NCBI GenBank assembly: GCA_030549495.1
Contig: JAUIRK010001040.1
Coordinates: 620,001 to 684,000 of the forward strand
Reading direction: 5' to 3'
DNA: 64,000 nucleotides
DNA from: Nectonema munidae
Taxonomy: Eukaryota > Nematomorpha > Nectonematoida > Nectonematidae
A program made the translations under genes and the position numbers. The notes beneath the pieces were generated by a model. That model saw only the letters and a program-made list of their open reading frames with translations, did no database searches and was not told the DNA's origin. Within the stretch, counting starts at the first letter, position 1, and each line of letters begins with the position of its first letter. Shown piece after piece: positions 53,651 to 64,000 of the stretch.

Positions 53651-54668
53651 AGTAATAGGGAAAGGCCTACTATATAAGGCGTGGCCAAAATTTTAGGGCA
53701 AAGGCTTTTCGAGATACACATGGATGGGCATAATTCTGGATAATGATTGTGATTCTCATTCTCTGAATTTTTTAATAACTTTGATTCTGTTTTTTTCATT
53801 TCTAAAATTTTGATTTTGTGATTAGTAATAAAGCATATTTGTAAATATTTACTGGCGCGTTTATCTAGCTTTTGCGGTAGCTCTCTTGGTGTCAAACACT
53901 AAATAACAGATGTCCTAGACTTCTGGCTGTAGGAATGAAAAAATCCTTCTATACCCGTGGTTTCTACTCTGTAGGGGGATTGACATCTTGGATTTTCACG
54001 AAACTTTGCTCGTTCTCCTTTCTAGCCAACCTAGATAGCACTACAATCACAGAGATGATTGTGGTTCTCTAGGTCTCATTTTGCTTGTGATTTTAAGTTT
54101 TTTTTAAAAGATTTCAATCTTAGGAATTCTGATACGAATTAGGAATTTTGCTGATACGATTGTAGGAACTTCTGTGATTCTGATTGCCAATTATAATCAG
54201 AATCGACGCCAACTCTAAGAGATGCACTTTTTAAGGGGAAAACCTTAATAAATCAAATTTTTGGAATTACATGAAATAATAATTCATAAGTTCAAATTAT
54301 GTTTGATATTTTTTATAAAAAAATTTTCCGAATAGTCAAAAATGAAGTATTATGGATATGAATTTAGATGTAATTTATTATCTTCTATAATTTTTTAACT
54401 GCAGTTGCTAAATAGCGGTCATCCATGCTAAAAAATTTTTACTGGTCTTGCAAGAGTTAATAAAATTCTTTTAATTCATTTTTAGTAAATTAAAAAAAAA
54501 ATCAGCTTCAAAATTGTTCATGTGAAGAATTTTACTCTGTGTGAGATTTTCCCTTATGACAATTTGCCGCTTAAAACTAAATTTTGAATCACTTGGGTTG
54601 GGTGCATAAGTATTAAATGGATGAAATTTTATAAAAAACTCTTTTTTATTCCATTTTTGAATGGCATC
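53651..54668. other. intergenic DNA, nothing recognised
   Basis: AT-rich; some GATTCTGAT phrases near 54050-54210 recall a decayed phrase repeat. Confidence 0.4.
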
Positions 54669-54805
54669 TAGTCAAAATTTCGGAAAACTAAAATCCTCGC
54701 TACCAAAATCCCCAAAAAGCAAAATCACAGCAACCAAAATCCTCGAAGACTAGGGTAGGAGGAACTTTAGTTTTCGGGGATTTTAGCTTTGCGGGATTTT
54801 GACTA
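54669..54805. mobile_element. MITE with TAGTCAAAAT inverted repeats (137 bp)
   Basis: TAGTCAAAATTTCGGAAAAC on the left; the reverse complement of the right end begins TAGTCAAAATCCCGCAAAGC. The interior repeats CAAAATCC[C/T]CG. Target duplication, if any, would be the terminal TA. Confidence 0.7.
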
Positions 54806-57067
54806 GGAAGTGTTGTGAATAAAAGGTTATCCTATAAAAAATGACTATTTATGAATATATTTTATAGTTGTTATAAAAATAAACTACTTACAGTTATGTA
54901 AGCTAGTAATGATTCTGTAACAAATAATAGTAGATTTATTTTATGCAAGCAAGAATTTTCTTCCTTAAATTACGTTAGTAGATGATGATGAGAGACTAAT
55001 ATTATTTAGTATGTCCATAGGGATGCTGTCAATCAAATAAACTGTCCTTACCTTAGTGGATGGCTGTGGTTATATCAAACTTAAATGAAAACGCTAACAA
55101 TTGGCGCATATAGAAGGGATAAATTATTATATTACTGACAGGATAAAAAACATTTGCATTTCTATTTTCCAAAAAGTGGGCGCCGCTAAAGAGGCTTTGG
55201 ATGCGTGCGCCCTTGAAATTAATTATCTAATTAAATTTAATAAGTTTGCGTCTAATAATTAATTATTCTTGTTATTAATTAGGAGAGAGATAAAGGAGGG
55301 AACAAATGGAAATAGAGAAGCAAAAACTTACTTTGCAAAGGCCCTCACAATTTGCACAACTTATAATGATGCAAGGAATGGAAGATGTGATAAGTGTGAT
55401 CTTGTTCACCACCATTCCTAATCCCTATTTTAATTAAAGCATATTAATTAAAAGATATACAACACTACGCAAGATCATACAAGAAATCCTCGTCTCACTC
55501 ACAAACGTTTACAAATGAAAAAGTGCAAGAAAGACACAACGAAGAAAGTTAATAATTCAATTGGCCTAGTGAGAGTTGGTCTACGCACACATATATATTC
55601 CATACCAACGAATATGAAATTCAGCAAAGCTCCATCCATCCATCCATCATATATCACTTCATTATTTTTACTGTTATTTATTATACTCTGCCATAATAAC
55701 AACGCGAAGCACTAATTTTTTGAAAGTCCAAATTTCATCATCATCACTGCTATTCATCGTGAAGTTTGCGTGATTTCCCTGCATCCTTCTGTCATTCATC
55801 GTCTTCACATCCTCCTCTCACAACATGAAAAGTAAACACGGCTTCATTTCTTGTGTGCTGTTGAGAGTGTGCTACTACTGTTCTTCTATCATCATATCCT
55901 TGCTTTTTTAAGAATAAGAAAACGTGAGTAGTGAAGTGAATACAGAAGAGTTTCAAGATTGAAATGGAAGAAAAATCGATCAGGATTTGTAATTGTGCAG
56001 TAATCTCACGAAATACGAATAGATGAGAGAGAGAGAGAGCCTGCGCAGTTTACGACAAATTTGAAATGAAGTAAAATGTTTCAATTAGCTTTGTCAGGTC
56101 ACACTTATTATTTTTATTATTCTTATCGATAACAACACCCTCCTAAATTTTCCTTTTCATCACCGCGATGCATTCGAGTGATTGAAAAATGAATCATTTT
56201 ATTTTATCTAATAATGATAATATTCATAATCAATTTTCCATAACTTCAAGGCTGTAATTGATGGACTTGTGACGTGGTCAGAATTCTGAACACAGAGACA
56301 GACATCTTTAGTCAATTTTGCATCAAGACTTGAGATTAAAAAGTCTTGGGGCTTCTTAATTCACCTGCTTCCAGTGCACGAACTCGCCCTATTTACATAA
56401 AGATTTTGATGATTTATTAGTATTGGTTTAATTAAATTAATTAGTGATTATTTTGTAAAATTTCAAAATTTTGGAGCGTTTTTGGGCGTGTTTGAGTGCT
56501 TGGAGTGAAAGGTCAATCTACCAATCAAATAAGGTCAGCCTTTTCCAAGATACACATATAGTTTTCACACAAATGTATGCAATGCAAAAAAGCGGATCAT
56601 ATAAAAATAAACTGAGGGCATTTAGATTCCTTTCTCAATCATAATGCAAGTTTGCTTGAACAAAAATTAAATATATATAATAAAATAATTAAATATTATT
56701 GATTAATAATAAAAATATAATTATTTTTTTAAACTTTTTTTTGTCTAATGAGTAAAAAACTATGTATTGAAATCATCAATTTTTTGTGTGTCTTTTTTTG
56801 ATTTCTTTTTGTGTGAATACCTGTTTTTCGAATTGATACGAAAGAGCATCATCAATTTTGCTTTGGAAACAAATCACTCAAAATATGCTTCAAAGTAATT
56901 TATTTAAATTTGGAAAAAACGGGAATAAAAATTCTCCAAATTAAAAAAAAAACCAAATAATTCAACTCCACATTTGGAAAATGTTTTAATTAAATAAAAT
57001 TTAGTTGTTTCATAAATTAATAAAATCAAAAATTCAATATTTTTGCTTAAAATTTTTCTGTTCCTTT
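54806..57067. other. intergenic DNA with a promoter-like patch at 55270-56060
   Basis: The patch has mixed composition, GAGAGAGA runs, ATCCATCCATCCATCA-type repeats and a possible donor AAAAC|GTGAGT at 55924 on the plus strand downstream of a 28-codon ORF starting MKSKHGF. It could be the first exon of an unseen gene. No coding family identified. Confidence 0.3.
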
Positions 57068-59085
57068 GGAAGTGGATACAGCTACAAGCTCAGATTTGTT
57101 GCAAATGAAATTCTTAGATTTACACCCACGCCGAGAGATCACTCCTGCATTCAAGCTAGCTCATCTGAAGAAAGGTGTATCCTTATCTGATTGCAAAAGT
57201 TTTCCAATCATCTTATATGGGAAGCGGTTTTCAGCGCGCTTGAGCGAATCAAAACGAAGTATCGTATTAGCTTGACTGATGACCACTTGAAAAACAAACT
57301 ATTACAGTAGACATTCGGGCACAAAGTGCGGACGATTGCGGACTTAGTGTCCATCCTTGTTCTCATTCATTTTAGATTATTTGTTCACTAAATTTGCCAA
57401 AGATGAGTCGAAAAGGTGCTGGTAAAAGATTAAATGATGCTCAACGATTGGAAATGATCAATTTGTTAAATTCATCAAATCCACCGTCAAAGCGTAAACT
57501 AGCCCGAGATTACGATGTTGATGAAAAATCAATTCGAAAAATTCTCAAGCAGCAGGAAGCGATTGTAAATCGTAGTGAATCTGGCAGTGAACATTGTCGT
57601 TTGCAAACACACCGATCAAAAAATCCGAAAAAAAACTCCCATCTTGAAAAGGTTCTGTATCAATGGTTTGACGCATGTCGACGCGCAAATTTAGCTATTC
57701 CGCCAGCAATGATCAAAGTCAAAGCCCTCGAGATTGCAGAACGTTTAAATATACGAAGGAATGAATTCTGTTCCTTGAATGGATGCTTTTAATAATTTTA
57801 AAAAACGGCAATCGTTATTGTCGGTGAACTTGTTTGGCGAAGGTGGTGAAGTGGATAAGAACGATCCGAAATTATTATCCAAGATCAACGAATTACGAAA
57901 CATTATTGATCAATACGATCCAGAAAGCGTCTATAATATGGACGAAACTGGCTTATTTTAGCGGGTTTTCCCGCGCTATACCATGATTCCTGCTAATGAA
58001 GATAGAAGTGCAGTCCGAGGAAAGAAGACCCTGAAGGATCGTGTTACATTGATCGTCTGTTCAAATTCAACTGGATCCCACAAGATCCCCATTTGTTGAT
58101 TGGCAAGCCAAAGACACCTGCATGCATAGTTGGCAAAACTTGGCCTATTGCTTATCACAATCAATCTAGCCTGGAACAAGTATTTATTATTGCGAGATGT
58201 AATGGCTAATCATGAACTACCTGATGACTTGAAATCGTCCATTCAAACTGCTCGAAAGAAAATGAGGCGCGGATCGTGGCGTGTCAACTATGGTGAACCT
58301 GCTACCCTGTTAGATGCAACTCAGTATGCAGAAGAAGCATGGTCTTCGATATCGCCAAAATCTATCAAGAATTCTTTCAAAAAAGGGAATATCATTCCTT
58401 CATTTGAATCAGAAAATGTCGAAAATGAATCGATGGAACAAATCGATGAATTCATCGAATTACTGGATCATTGCGCACTGGCAGATAATATTGAAGATGT
58501 TCAGCAAGAAATCATTTCAGTGCTACATGTTGATGATATGGATTCCGAACATTACCGAATTGAAATTCTATGGGAAATTGAATCCGCCATTACTCTATCA
58601 GAAGGTGCAGCAATATCGGTCAATATGTATTCTAGTCATGATGATGAGGAATCAAGTAAAGAAGATGAATCATCGGATTCTCGAGAAGTTCACGCTGATA
58701 TTGATTTTCATGCTGTTTTGAGCCAATGTGCTTTCGTTATCAAATGAATTCCAGACTGTGAAGAATCAAAAAGTTAGTTCCAGAAAAAGAAATGCAGAAG
58801 TGTATTGATGCTTTATGGCAACGGCAATTATTATCAATAAAGCGTGCAAATTCAGCACTGGTGCATCAAAAGAGAATCCGGAGCAAGGAAACGACATTAA
58901 ATGATTGTTTTAAATAAGCAATAATCATTAATAATAAATAATAAATATTTTTTGAACAGGTAAAAAAAAGTGTACTTAGCTGAATGTATACTGTATTTAC
59001 AGCTTCGTCCAGCACCACTCCTCAGTTTAGGAAATTGGTTCAAGGTCAAAAAAGCATCACAAAAATTAGCATAAATATACAATAA
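57068..59085 (+). mobile_element. hAT C-terminal remnant split by a Tigger
   Basis: 57068-57302 encodes EVDTATSSDLLQMKFLDLHP, then after a frame change FERIKTKYRISLTDDHLKNK-type sequence (the 'IKxKYRxxLTDEHL' block of GTF2IRD2/FAM200-like hAT transposases). 58996-59085 continues ASSSTTPQFRKLVQGQ, matching the family's final 'LATSxxxPDFxKLVxxxQ'. The Tigger sits between. Only this tail of the hAT remains. Confidence 0.7.
57305..58993 (+). mobile_element. Tigger/pogo transposon with both ends, decayed transposase
   Basis: CAGTAGACATTCGGGCA on the left is inverted at the right end (reverse complement CAGTATACATTCAGCTA), with TA immediately outside both (57303-57304, 58994-58995). The transposase begins MPKMSRKGAGKRLNDAQRLE with a helix-turn-helix (SKRKLARDYDVDEKSIRKIL), then the second DNA-binding helix set (YQWFDACRRANLAIPPAMIK), ESVYNMDETGLF (first catalytic Asp), GKKTLKDRVTLIVCSNSTGS, and GKPKTPACI. 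The central catalytic DNxPxH part is missing. The C-terminal part (YLLRDVMANHELPDDLKSSI and an acidic tail) is in one 205-codon frame. Length 1,689 bp. Confidence 0.9.
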
Positions 59086-59371
59086 GAATTAATATGAGTG
59101 TATTTTACGTAGAAAATTTAGGGAATTTTTTTGTGTCAGTTTTTGGTTACGGCCTTCCTCTGAAGCAATGTTGATGTTAATTCGATATTTCTACATAAAT
59201 CAAATGCATCTTTCATTGTAAGATGTGGAGATTACGTTTTTCAATTATTTTATTTACGTGCGAGAATGGAGCAGTCAAAATTTTTATCCATATTAAAAAT
59301 TTTTCTGTCAAAGACATCTAATATAATCCATTTCTTAGTTACTTTCTGAACTCTTCAGAAGAATGGTTCTA
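59086..59371. other. intergenic DNA
   Basis: Nothing recognised. Confidence 0.5.
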
Positions 59372-59521
59372 GGAAAATTCGCCGTAGAGATAAAATGGTA
59401 CTTTAAAAACCAAACTGTTTTTATCACAAATACTTGTTTTACGACAAAATTGTTTACAAAATTGTGACAAAATTCCTGAGGTGAGTTTTCCTACGGCAAA
59501 CTTGTTTAAGGCGAATTTACC
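59372..59521. repeat. possible MITE with GGWAAATTCGCC inverted ends
   Basis: GGAAAATTCGCC at 59372-59383 and GGCGAATTTACC at 59510-59521 are inverted; inside are GACAAAATTG and CTACGGCAAA phrases. Short and weakly supported. Confidence 0.4.
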
Positions 59522-60354
59522 GGACACTCTTCGGAATATAAAAGGAATTCCAAAATTGTTATATACGTGTTCTTTGTTTGATACCTTGTTATATTATTGC
59601 AAAATCTAGATTTCACTTACAAAAAATGGACTATTCTTGACCTAATAACGTGGACTTCTTTTAGACAAACTTTATAAGATAAGACTGAACAAGTGCTATT
59701 GGAATTCAAAAGTTGACTTTATGGACTCTTAACCGTCGTAATAGTCATATCAAAGTCCTGAAAATAATAGCCTTTATAGTTGGGAAATATGTGCATTATC
59801 CTATTCACTTTTCGCACCCTCAATAAGAAAGTGAGAAAAAATTGAGTAATGAAAGTTTCTCATTTAATTGATTGATTTATTCGAGTTTATTGACTCTATA
59901 TAAAAAAATACACACAAAAGATACAACGGTGCTAAAAACGAATAACAGATTTAAATTTGAAAAAATAAATTTATGTATGTCCATAATTATATTTCACCCA
60001 ATCAAAATGCTTCCAGCGCCAAACACACAGAACATAGGGTATTATAATATAGAAGGGAACTGGAAAAAAATTGGGTATTGATGTCTTCTTGCAAATTGAA
60101 CTTTTTATTTCAAATGATCAGTCGGCCATTTTCCCTCATTTACTTGAAAGAACTAAAAAGCTCTTGAACTAAATTCTTTAACTAAAGCGCATACTGGTAA
60201 TTAAAAAAAAGCTTTAAACAAATGTAAACAAGATTGAAATTGCACAGTTTTTTTGAAAATATTTATAGAAAACAAACATAAATGATGTGCTAGAGACAGA
60301 CTACTATTTTATTTTATACTAATAATAGCCACGGGCAATAGAAAAAAAATAATT
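59522..60354. other. intergenic DNA
   Basis: AT-rich, nothing recognised. Confidence 0.5.
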
Positions 60355-60450
60355 GAGTAAGGTTGATTAGATACTACTGGGTTTCGATAACTCAAGGTCT
60401 TGGGTTCGATCCCGCATCCAACTCTCTTTTTTCATGGTTCGATTCAAGGC
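60355..60450 (+). repeat. tRNA-derived SINE, GGTTCGATCCCGCATC family, copy 4
   Basis: GAGTAAGGTTGATTAGATAC, TTTCGATAACTCAAGGTCTT, GGGTTCGATCCCGCATCCAA and CATGGTTCGATTCAAG. The 3' body seen in copies 2 and 3 is missing here. Confidence 0.7.
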
Positions 60451-60591
60451 CTTTACAAAAACTAATTTATTATATAAAAAAAGAATGCCCTTAAGTAATT
60501 AGATGTGTTTAAATTCTTTGATGTTACAAACATATGGGATGGCGGATCTATATCTATATGGTATCCTATATTTGAACTTTATGATGCGTTC

Positions 60592-60856
60592 CAGTGGTGG
60601 ATCCAAGAAGGGGGCCTCATGGGCCCAGCCCCCCCCCTATGAAAAATGGCTTCGAAAATTACCCTTACATGTAAAAAAATAAATTTTTGCAATTTATTCA
60701 TGGCAAATAATGTTAAAAATATGAAAACATAGGTAATTAGTGATTCCAAAAGACGTAATACAGCTGTCGTATTCTCTGAAGACTTTTAGCAAAATTGCAA
60801 AAAATTTAAATGGATTTCGCCCCCCCCCCCCCCCATAAAAAATTTCTGGGTCAAAC
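60592..60856 (-). mobile_element. hAT-type MITE, CAGTGGCGGATCCAG family, copy 3
   Basis: Left CAGTGGTGGATCCAAG; right end eroded (AATTTCTGGGTCAAAC). The interior is the reverse complement of the copy at 51132, including AATGGCTTCGAAAATTACCC and CTGTCGTATTCTCTGAAGAC. Confidence 0.75.
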
Positions 60857-61982
60857 TTTAGATTTACCCATCATGTAAATTGAAATTTTTTTGCACAATA
60901 AGTTTTGCAAAAGATTTGGATTAAGTGCATAGATATGACGGGAATTATTAGGAGTGGCTTTACTTTCCTCATATGTTCTTCAACATGTTTTCCGTTTTGC
61001 AAATGCACTACTCTATGTTGTTTATTAATGGAGCACTTTAAATTTGACTTACACAAAAGCAAGATGCTGTATGAAAAAACGAAGAACTGAAAAGAAGACA
61101 AAGTGATATACATGCGAACACAATACATGCACATATCTGGGTATAACAATAAGGAAATATGGTGGAAAATGTAAATTGCTGTTTCTTATAGATATATTTA
61201 GGTCATCATTGAAAAGGTAGGGGGTGCTTAAGTGGATGATGAATGGCGATGAAGAAGTAAAGCTCAACACGCCTTTGTGCACCCACCACACTCTCTAGAC
61301 ACACACCAGTAAGTCACACATAAACACCACATTCACGAAGAAGCCATGAAAAAAATACGAAGTAATGATAATATTTGTTTTTCTTTCACATGCCTTTATT
61401 ATTTATAAATAATGGAAATTTCAACACATTGTTCAATATTGTAGACGTTTTGCCTGAATAGGTAGGTGTATGTATATATATATTACATCATAGATATATA
61501 CAACACATAATACTCTATGTAAAAGCATACAATAAATGCATTGCAAAACTGAAATGCACAATTGCAGTTTTAACAAACAAAGTGGATTTGTCAAAATCTG
61601 TTCCAAGTCAGTCCATCCTCATAGTATCCAGACTGAGATTGGACTAAATCGTCTATAGTTTGAACTGGACACAAATGGACTATAATATCTAAGTACCATA
61701 GCAGACCGAACTACAGTTAAGCAGGTAATCCATTAAAACCATGAGATATTAGTAGAACACAAACAAAGGATCATTAGAAAGGTAAAGAACTTAACTTGGC
61801 TAAAAAGTAAGTTTTCTTGCAGAAGCAATCTTAAATGTCGTTTTTTATACTCACAAATGTTGAATTGATAGAGCGTATATAATTTAACAAAAAGTATAGC
61901 ATTTTTCGCTTAAGTAAAAAAAGGTTCAAGAGGTTTAACAACAAAGAAGAAGTTTAAAACCTGTCTTTATGATTGTAAGCTT
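60857..61982. other. intergenic DNA
   Basis: No supported gene. 61600-61730 has repeated GACTGAGATTGGACTAA-like phrases. Confidence 0.45.
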
Positions 61983-62260
61983 ATGCGAAATGTCAAAACT
62001 ACTCCTTACCTTAACTGTAAAACGCCATATGTTGTTTTGATAAAATTTCACGATAACAAGTTTTCTCGGATATATATGCCTTCAAGATTAGGAAAACTAT
62101 TTGTGAAAAACTTACAATGCACCACATCATCCATTCATCCTCATAATAGAGAGAAAATTATTAAAATGGTCTAAGTCGCAAAATATGCCATTGCTTATGA
62201 GCTTTTTATGGAAGAATTTGATGTGACGAACTTAAAACAAAGAAAATAGCGGAAAAATAT
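61983..62260 (+). pseudogene. unrecognised protein-like fragment
   Basis: One frame reads MRNVKTTPYLNCKTPYVVLI, KFHDNKFSRIYMPSRLGKLF, VKNLQCTTSSIHPHNREKII and KMV, a stop, then in the same frame VAKYAIAYELFMEEFDVTNL and KQRK. The continuation past the stop suggests a decayed coding sequence, perhaps of a transposon. No motif allows a name. Confidence 0.25.
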
Positions 62261-62846
62261 TTAGTAATCAATCTTCTTTACTCTACAGTTTGCACGAATC
62301 CTAAAAGAAGGTTGGAATGTGAGGTTGCGTTTTGGATTTGGGTAGGGTGTATTTTTATAAGTGAATTTGGAAAAACATTTTCATCTCTCAATTATAAAGT
62401 CAGCATTGCCATCAAAAACAAAAAATGTAAATTATTCAAAAAATAATCATTATAACCACGTCATTATTTTAAGTTGAACTTTTGTAAGGTAATTCATTTT
62501 ATATTCAATTTCTAATAAATTCTATTTACAAAAATAACTTTTTAAAAAAGGGGCACGTGGCCCAATGCCCCCCTCTGAATTCATCAGTGACTGTGTATCC
62601 ATTTATATTTTTGGCATTGAGAGAAACAAGTTTTTTCTATTTGACTACAGGCCGGTTCGAAGATGCCCGGAACGGTTAAGATCTTCCTCCCTGCGGAAAT
62701 TTGTTTTACCCTATGGAACTCATTTGAAATATATCAAAGTTATCGCTATCTATTAGCAGAACCCATATTTCGGACATCAAAGTTTTTTGTTTTTCTTGTT
62801 CAAATGAAAAGTTTATTTTTCCTACATTCTTTATCTTGCCTTCTAG
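62261..62846. other. intergenic DNA
   Basis: Nothing recognised. Confidence 0.45.
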
Positions 62847-63010
62847 GGCGCCGGTGGCATGATGGCTAGACCTCAGGCATTTCATTCCAAAGGTCTCGGG
62901 TTCATTTCCCGATGGATCCGAAATAAATTCTTGTTCCTTAATCTGATGCCATCTGGTTAACGTCAGAAAGAGCGATCAAGGTCCTTATAAGTCGAACAAA
63001 TTGGATTCGG
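62847..63010 (+). repeat. tRNA-derived SINE, third family
   Basis: GGCGCCGGTGGCATGATGGC with box A-like TGGCTAGACCTC, then TCGGGTTCATTTCCCGA (box B-like) 36 nt later, then a body CGTCAGAAAGAGCGATCAAG. Distinct from the other SINE families here. The end is approximate. Confidence 0.6.
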
Positions 63011-64000
63011 GAAGTTAAAAGAAGTTTTTCTCTCAATTTTTGTCTTCTATATATTTTTAACGTGATATGTGTTCATTCTTTTCTTCGATATTCTTGCATT
63101 TTTATGGCACTTTTTTTTTTACTTTTAGCAATTTTTGGCTTGAGACGTGACTTTGTATTGTATCTGAGCTCTTTCTTTAGATAAAAAAATTTTTGTACTG
63201 ATGGATGAAGCCTTTAAAACTATTTATAGAAGAGATGAACGTAAGTGAATGAAGCAAAGTAAGTTTTTGCAAACCAAATACAAATTTACAAACTGCTTTA
63301 CAAATAATGTGTGGAACATTAGAACACGCTAAAGAAGATTTATCAAAGAACAGCTTGAAGGCCAATCTATGATCACAATATTAGTGAGGTTATAGAAATC
63401 GAATAAATTGTCCAGAACAAGGTCAAAACAGTGAAGATAGGAGTAGATAAGAGAATTGATGAAATTGAAATTTTTCTACAGAACAGTTGTTAGCTACTTA
63501 CTCCTATACGAATATTCTATTACTAATGATATATACAGTGTACGCATACAATAACTATCACTGGTATTGTTTCTTTTTGGATTTTGTCATTTGAATCAAA
63601 AGAATATCTACAATGATGAATACCTTTAGTCGCAAAATATGTTTTTCTCGTTCGAAAATAAATTTTTTTATCTAAACAAATTGCTCAGATACAAAATCAC
63701 GTCACAAGCCAAAAAGAACTGTAGAATGATTGATCCATTTATCTCAGTTCTTTGACATTTTTAAAAGGAATTTTTACATGAGTGGAATGGTGAAATTACT
63801 GTAATAAATGCGCATTTTTGCAGCAACTATCAAACTATTGAACAATACATCCCATTCAGTTTTCAATATATGTTCTGAAATGAGGTGTAAAATTTGAAAT
63901 GAAGAAAACAAATTTGTTGAGGAATTAAAAATTTTAATAAAAATCTTAAAAATAAAGCAGAAGAATTGTTCTTCTTTGAAAAAAATTCGATATATCATTT
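63011..64000. other. intergenic DNA to the window edge
   Basis: AT-rich; no gene, splice pair or repeat family that I can support. Confidence 0.5.

Noticed and set aside
55825-55911. 28-codon ORF MKSKHGF... with hydrophobic character
   Set aside because: Too short, no family and no Kozak or splice support beyond one possible donor; noted only within the promoter-like patch.
63177-63365. LINE endonuclease-like NNVWNIRTR phrase on the plus strand
   Set aside because: Only one short phrase resembles the 'WNVRT' motif and neighbouring endonuclease blocks are absent.

Overview
The window looks like nuclear DNA of an animal, most likely an arthropod. It is very AT-rich, has short exons with GT-AG introns, one metazoan-type kinase gene, and a heavy load of hAT, piggyBac and Tigger/pogo DNA transposons, LINEs and tRNA-derived SINEs. 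A copepod such as a sea louse would fit, but that is an impression and was not tested. I see no prokaryotic gene organisation, CRISPR array, rRNA or convincing functional tRNA, and no LTR, envelope- or capsid-bearing element.

The one host gene I can assemble with confidence lies on the minus strand at about 19.5-34.8 kb. It is a class II DYRK kinase, closest in motifs to DYRK4, in eight visible coding exons whose splice phases all agree and which add up to 1,536 nt including a stop. Its first visible exon begins at a splice acceptor, so the 5' end lies further right, unseen. Near the left edge are a small exon-like block on the minus strand (269-331) and a broken short-chain dehydrogenase fragment on the plus strand (698-914).

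0-6 kb: small non-autonomous hAT elements, several with exact 8-bp target duplications, and low-complexity phrase-repeat elements. 6.7-12.6 kb: a Jockey/CR1-type LINE split by a 1.9-kb hAT element with a near-exact 8-bp duplication, followed by a second, RNase H-bearing LINE whose coding strand is strikingly poor in G. 15.4-16.8 kb and 20.9-21.8 kb: hAT and Tigger remains, the latter inside a DYRK intron.

34.8-42.6 kb: mostly non-coding, with MITEs, two tRNA-like copies, a long foldback and an unrecognised gene-like stretch. 42.65-47.9 kb: a nested transposon structure. An outer hAT remnant holds a TTAA-bounded piggyBac unit containing two different, convergent, broken piggyBac transposases, and the left transposase is itself interrupted by another hAT remnant. 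48.4-49.7 kb: one more hAT. 57.0-59.1 kb: a complete-ended but decayed Tigger inside a hAT remnant. The rest is AT-rich intergenic DNA with scattered SINEs, MITEs and repeats.
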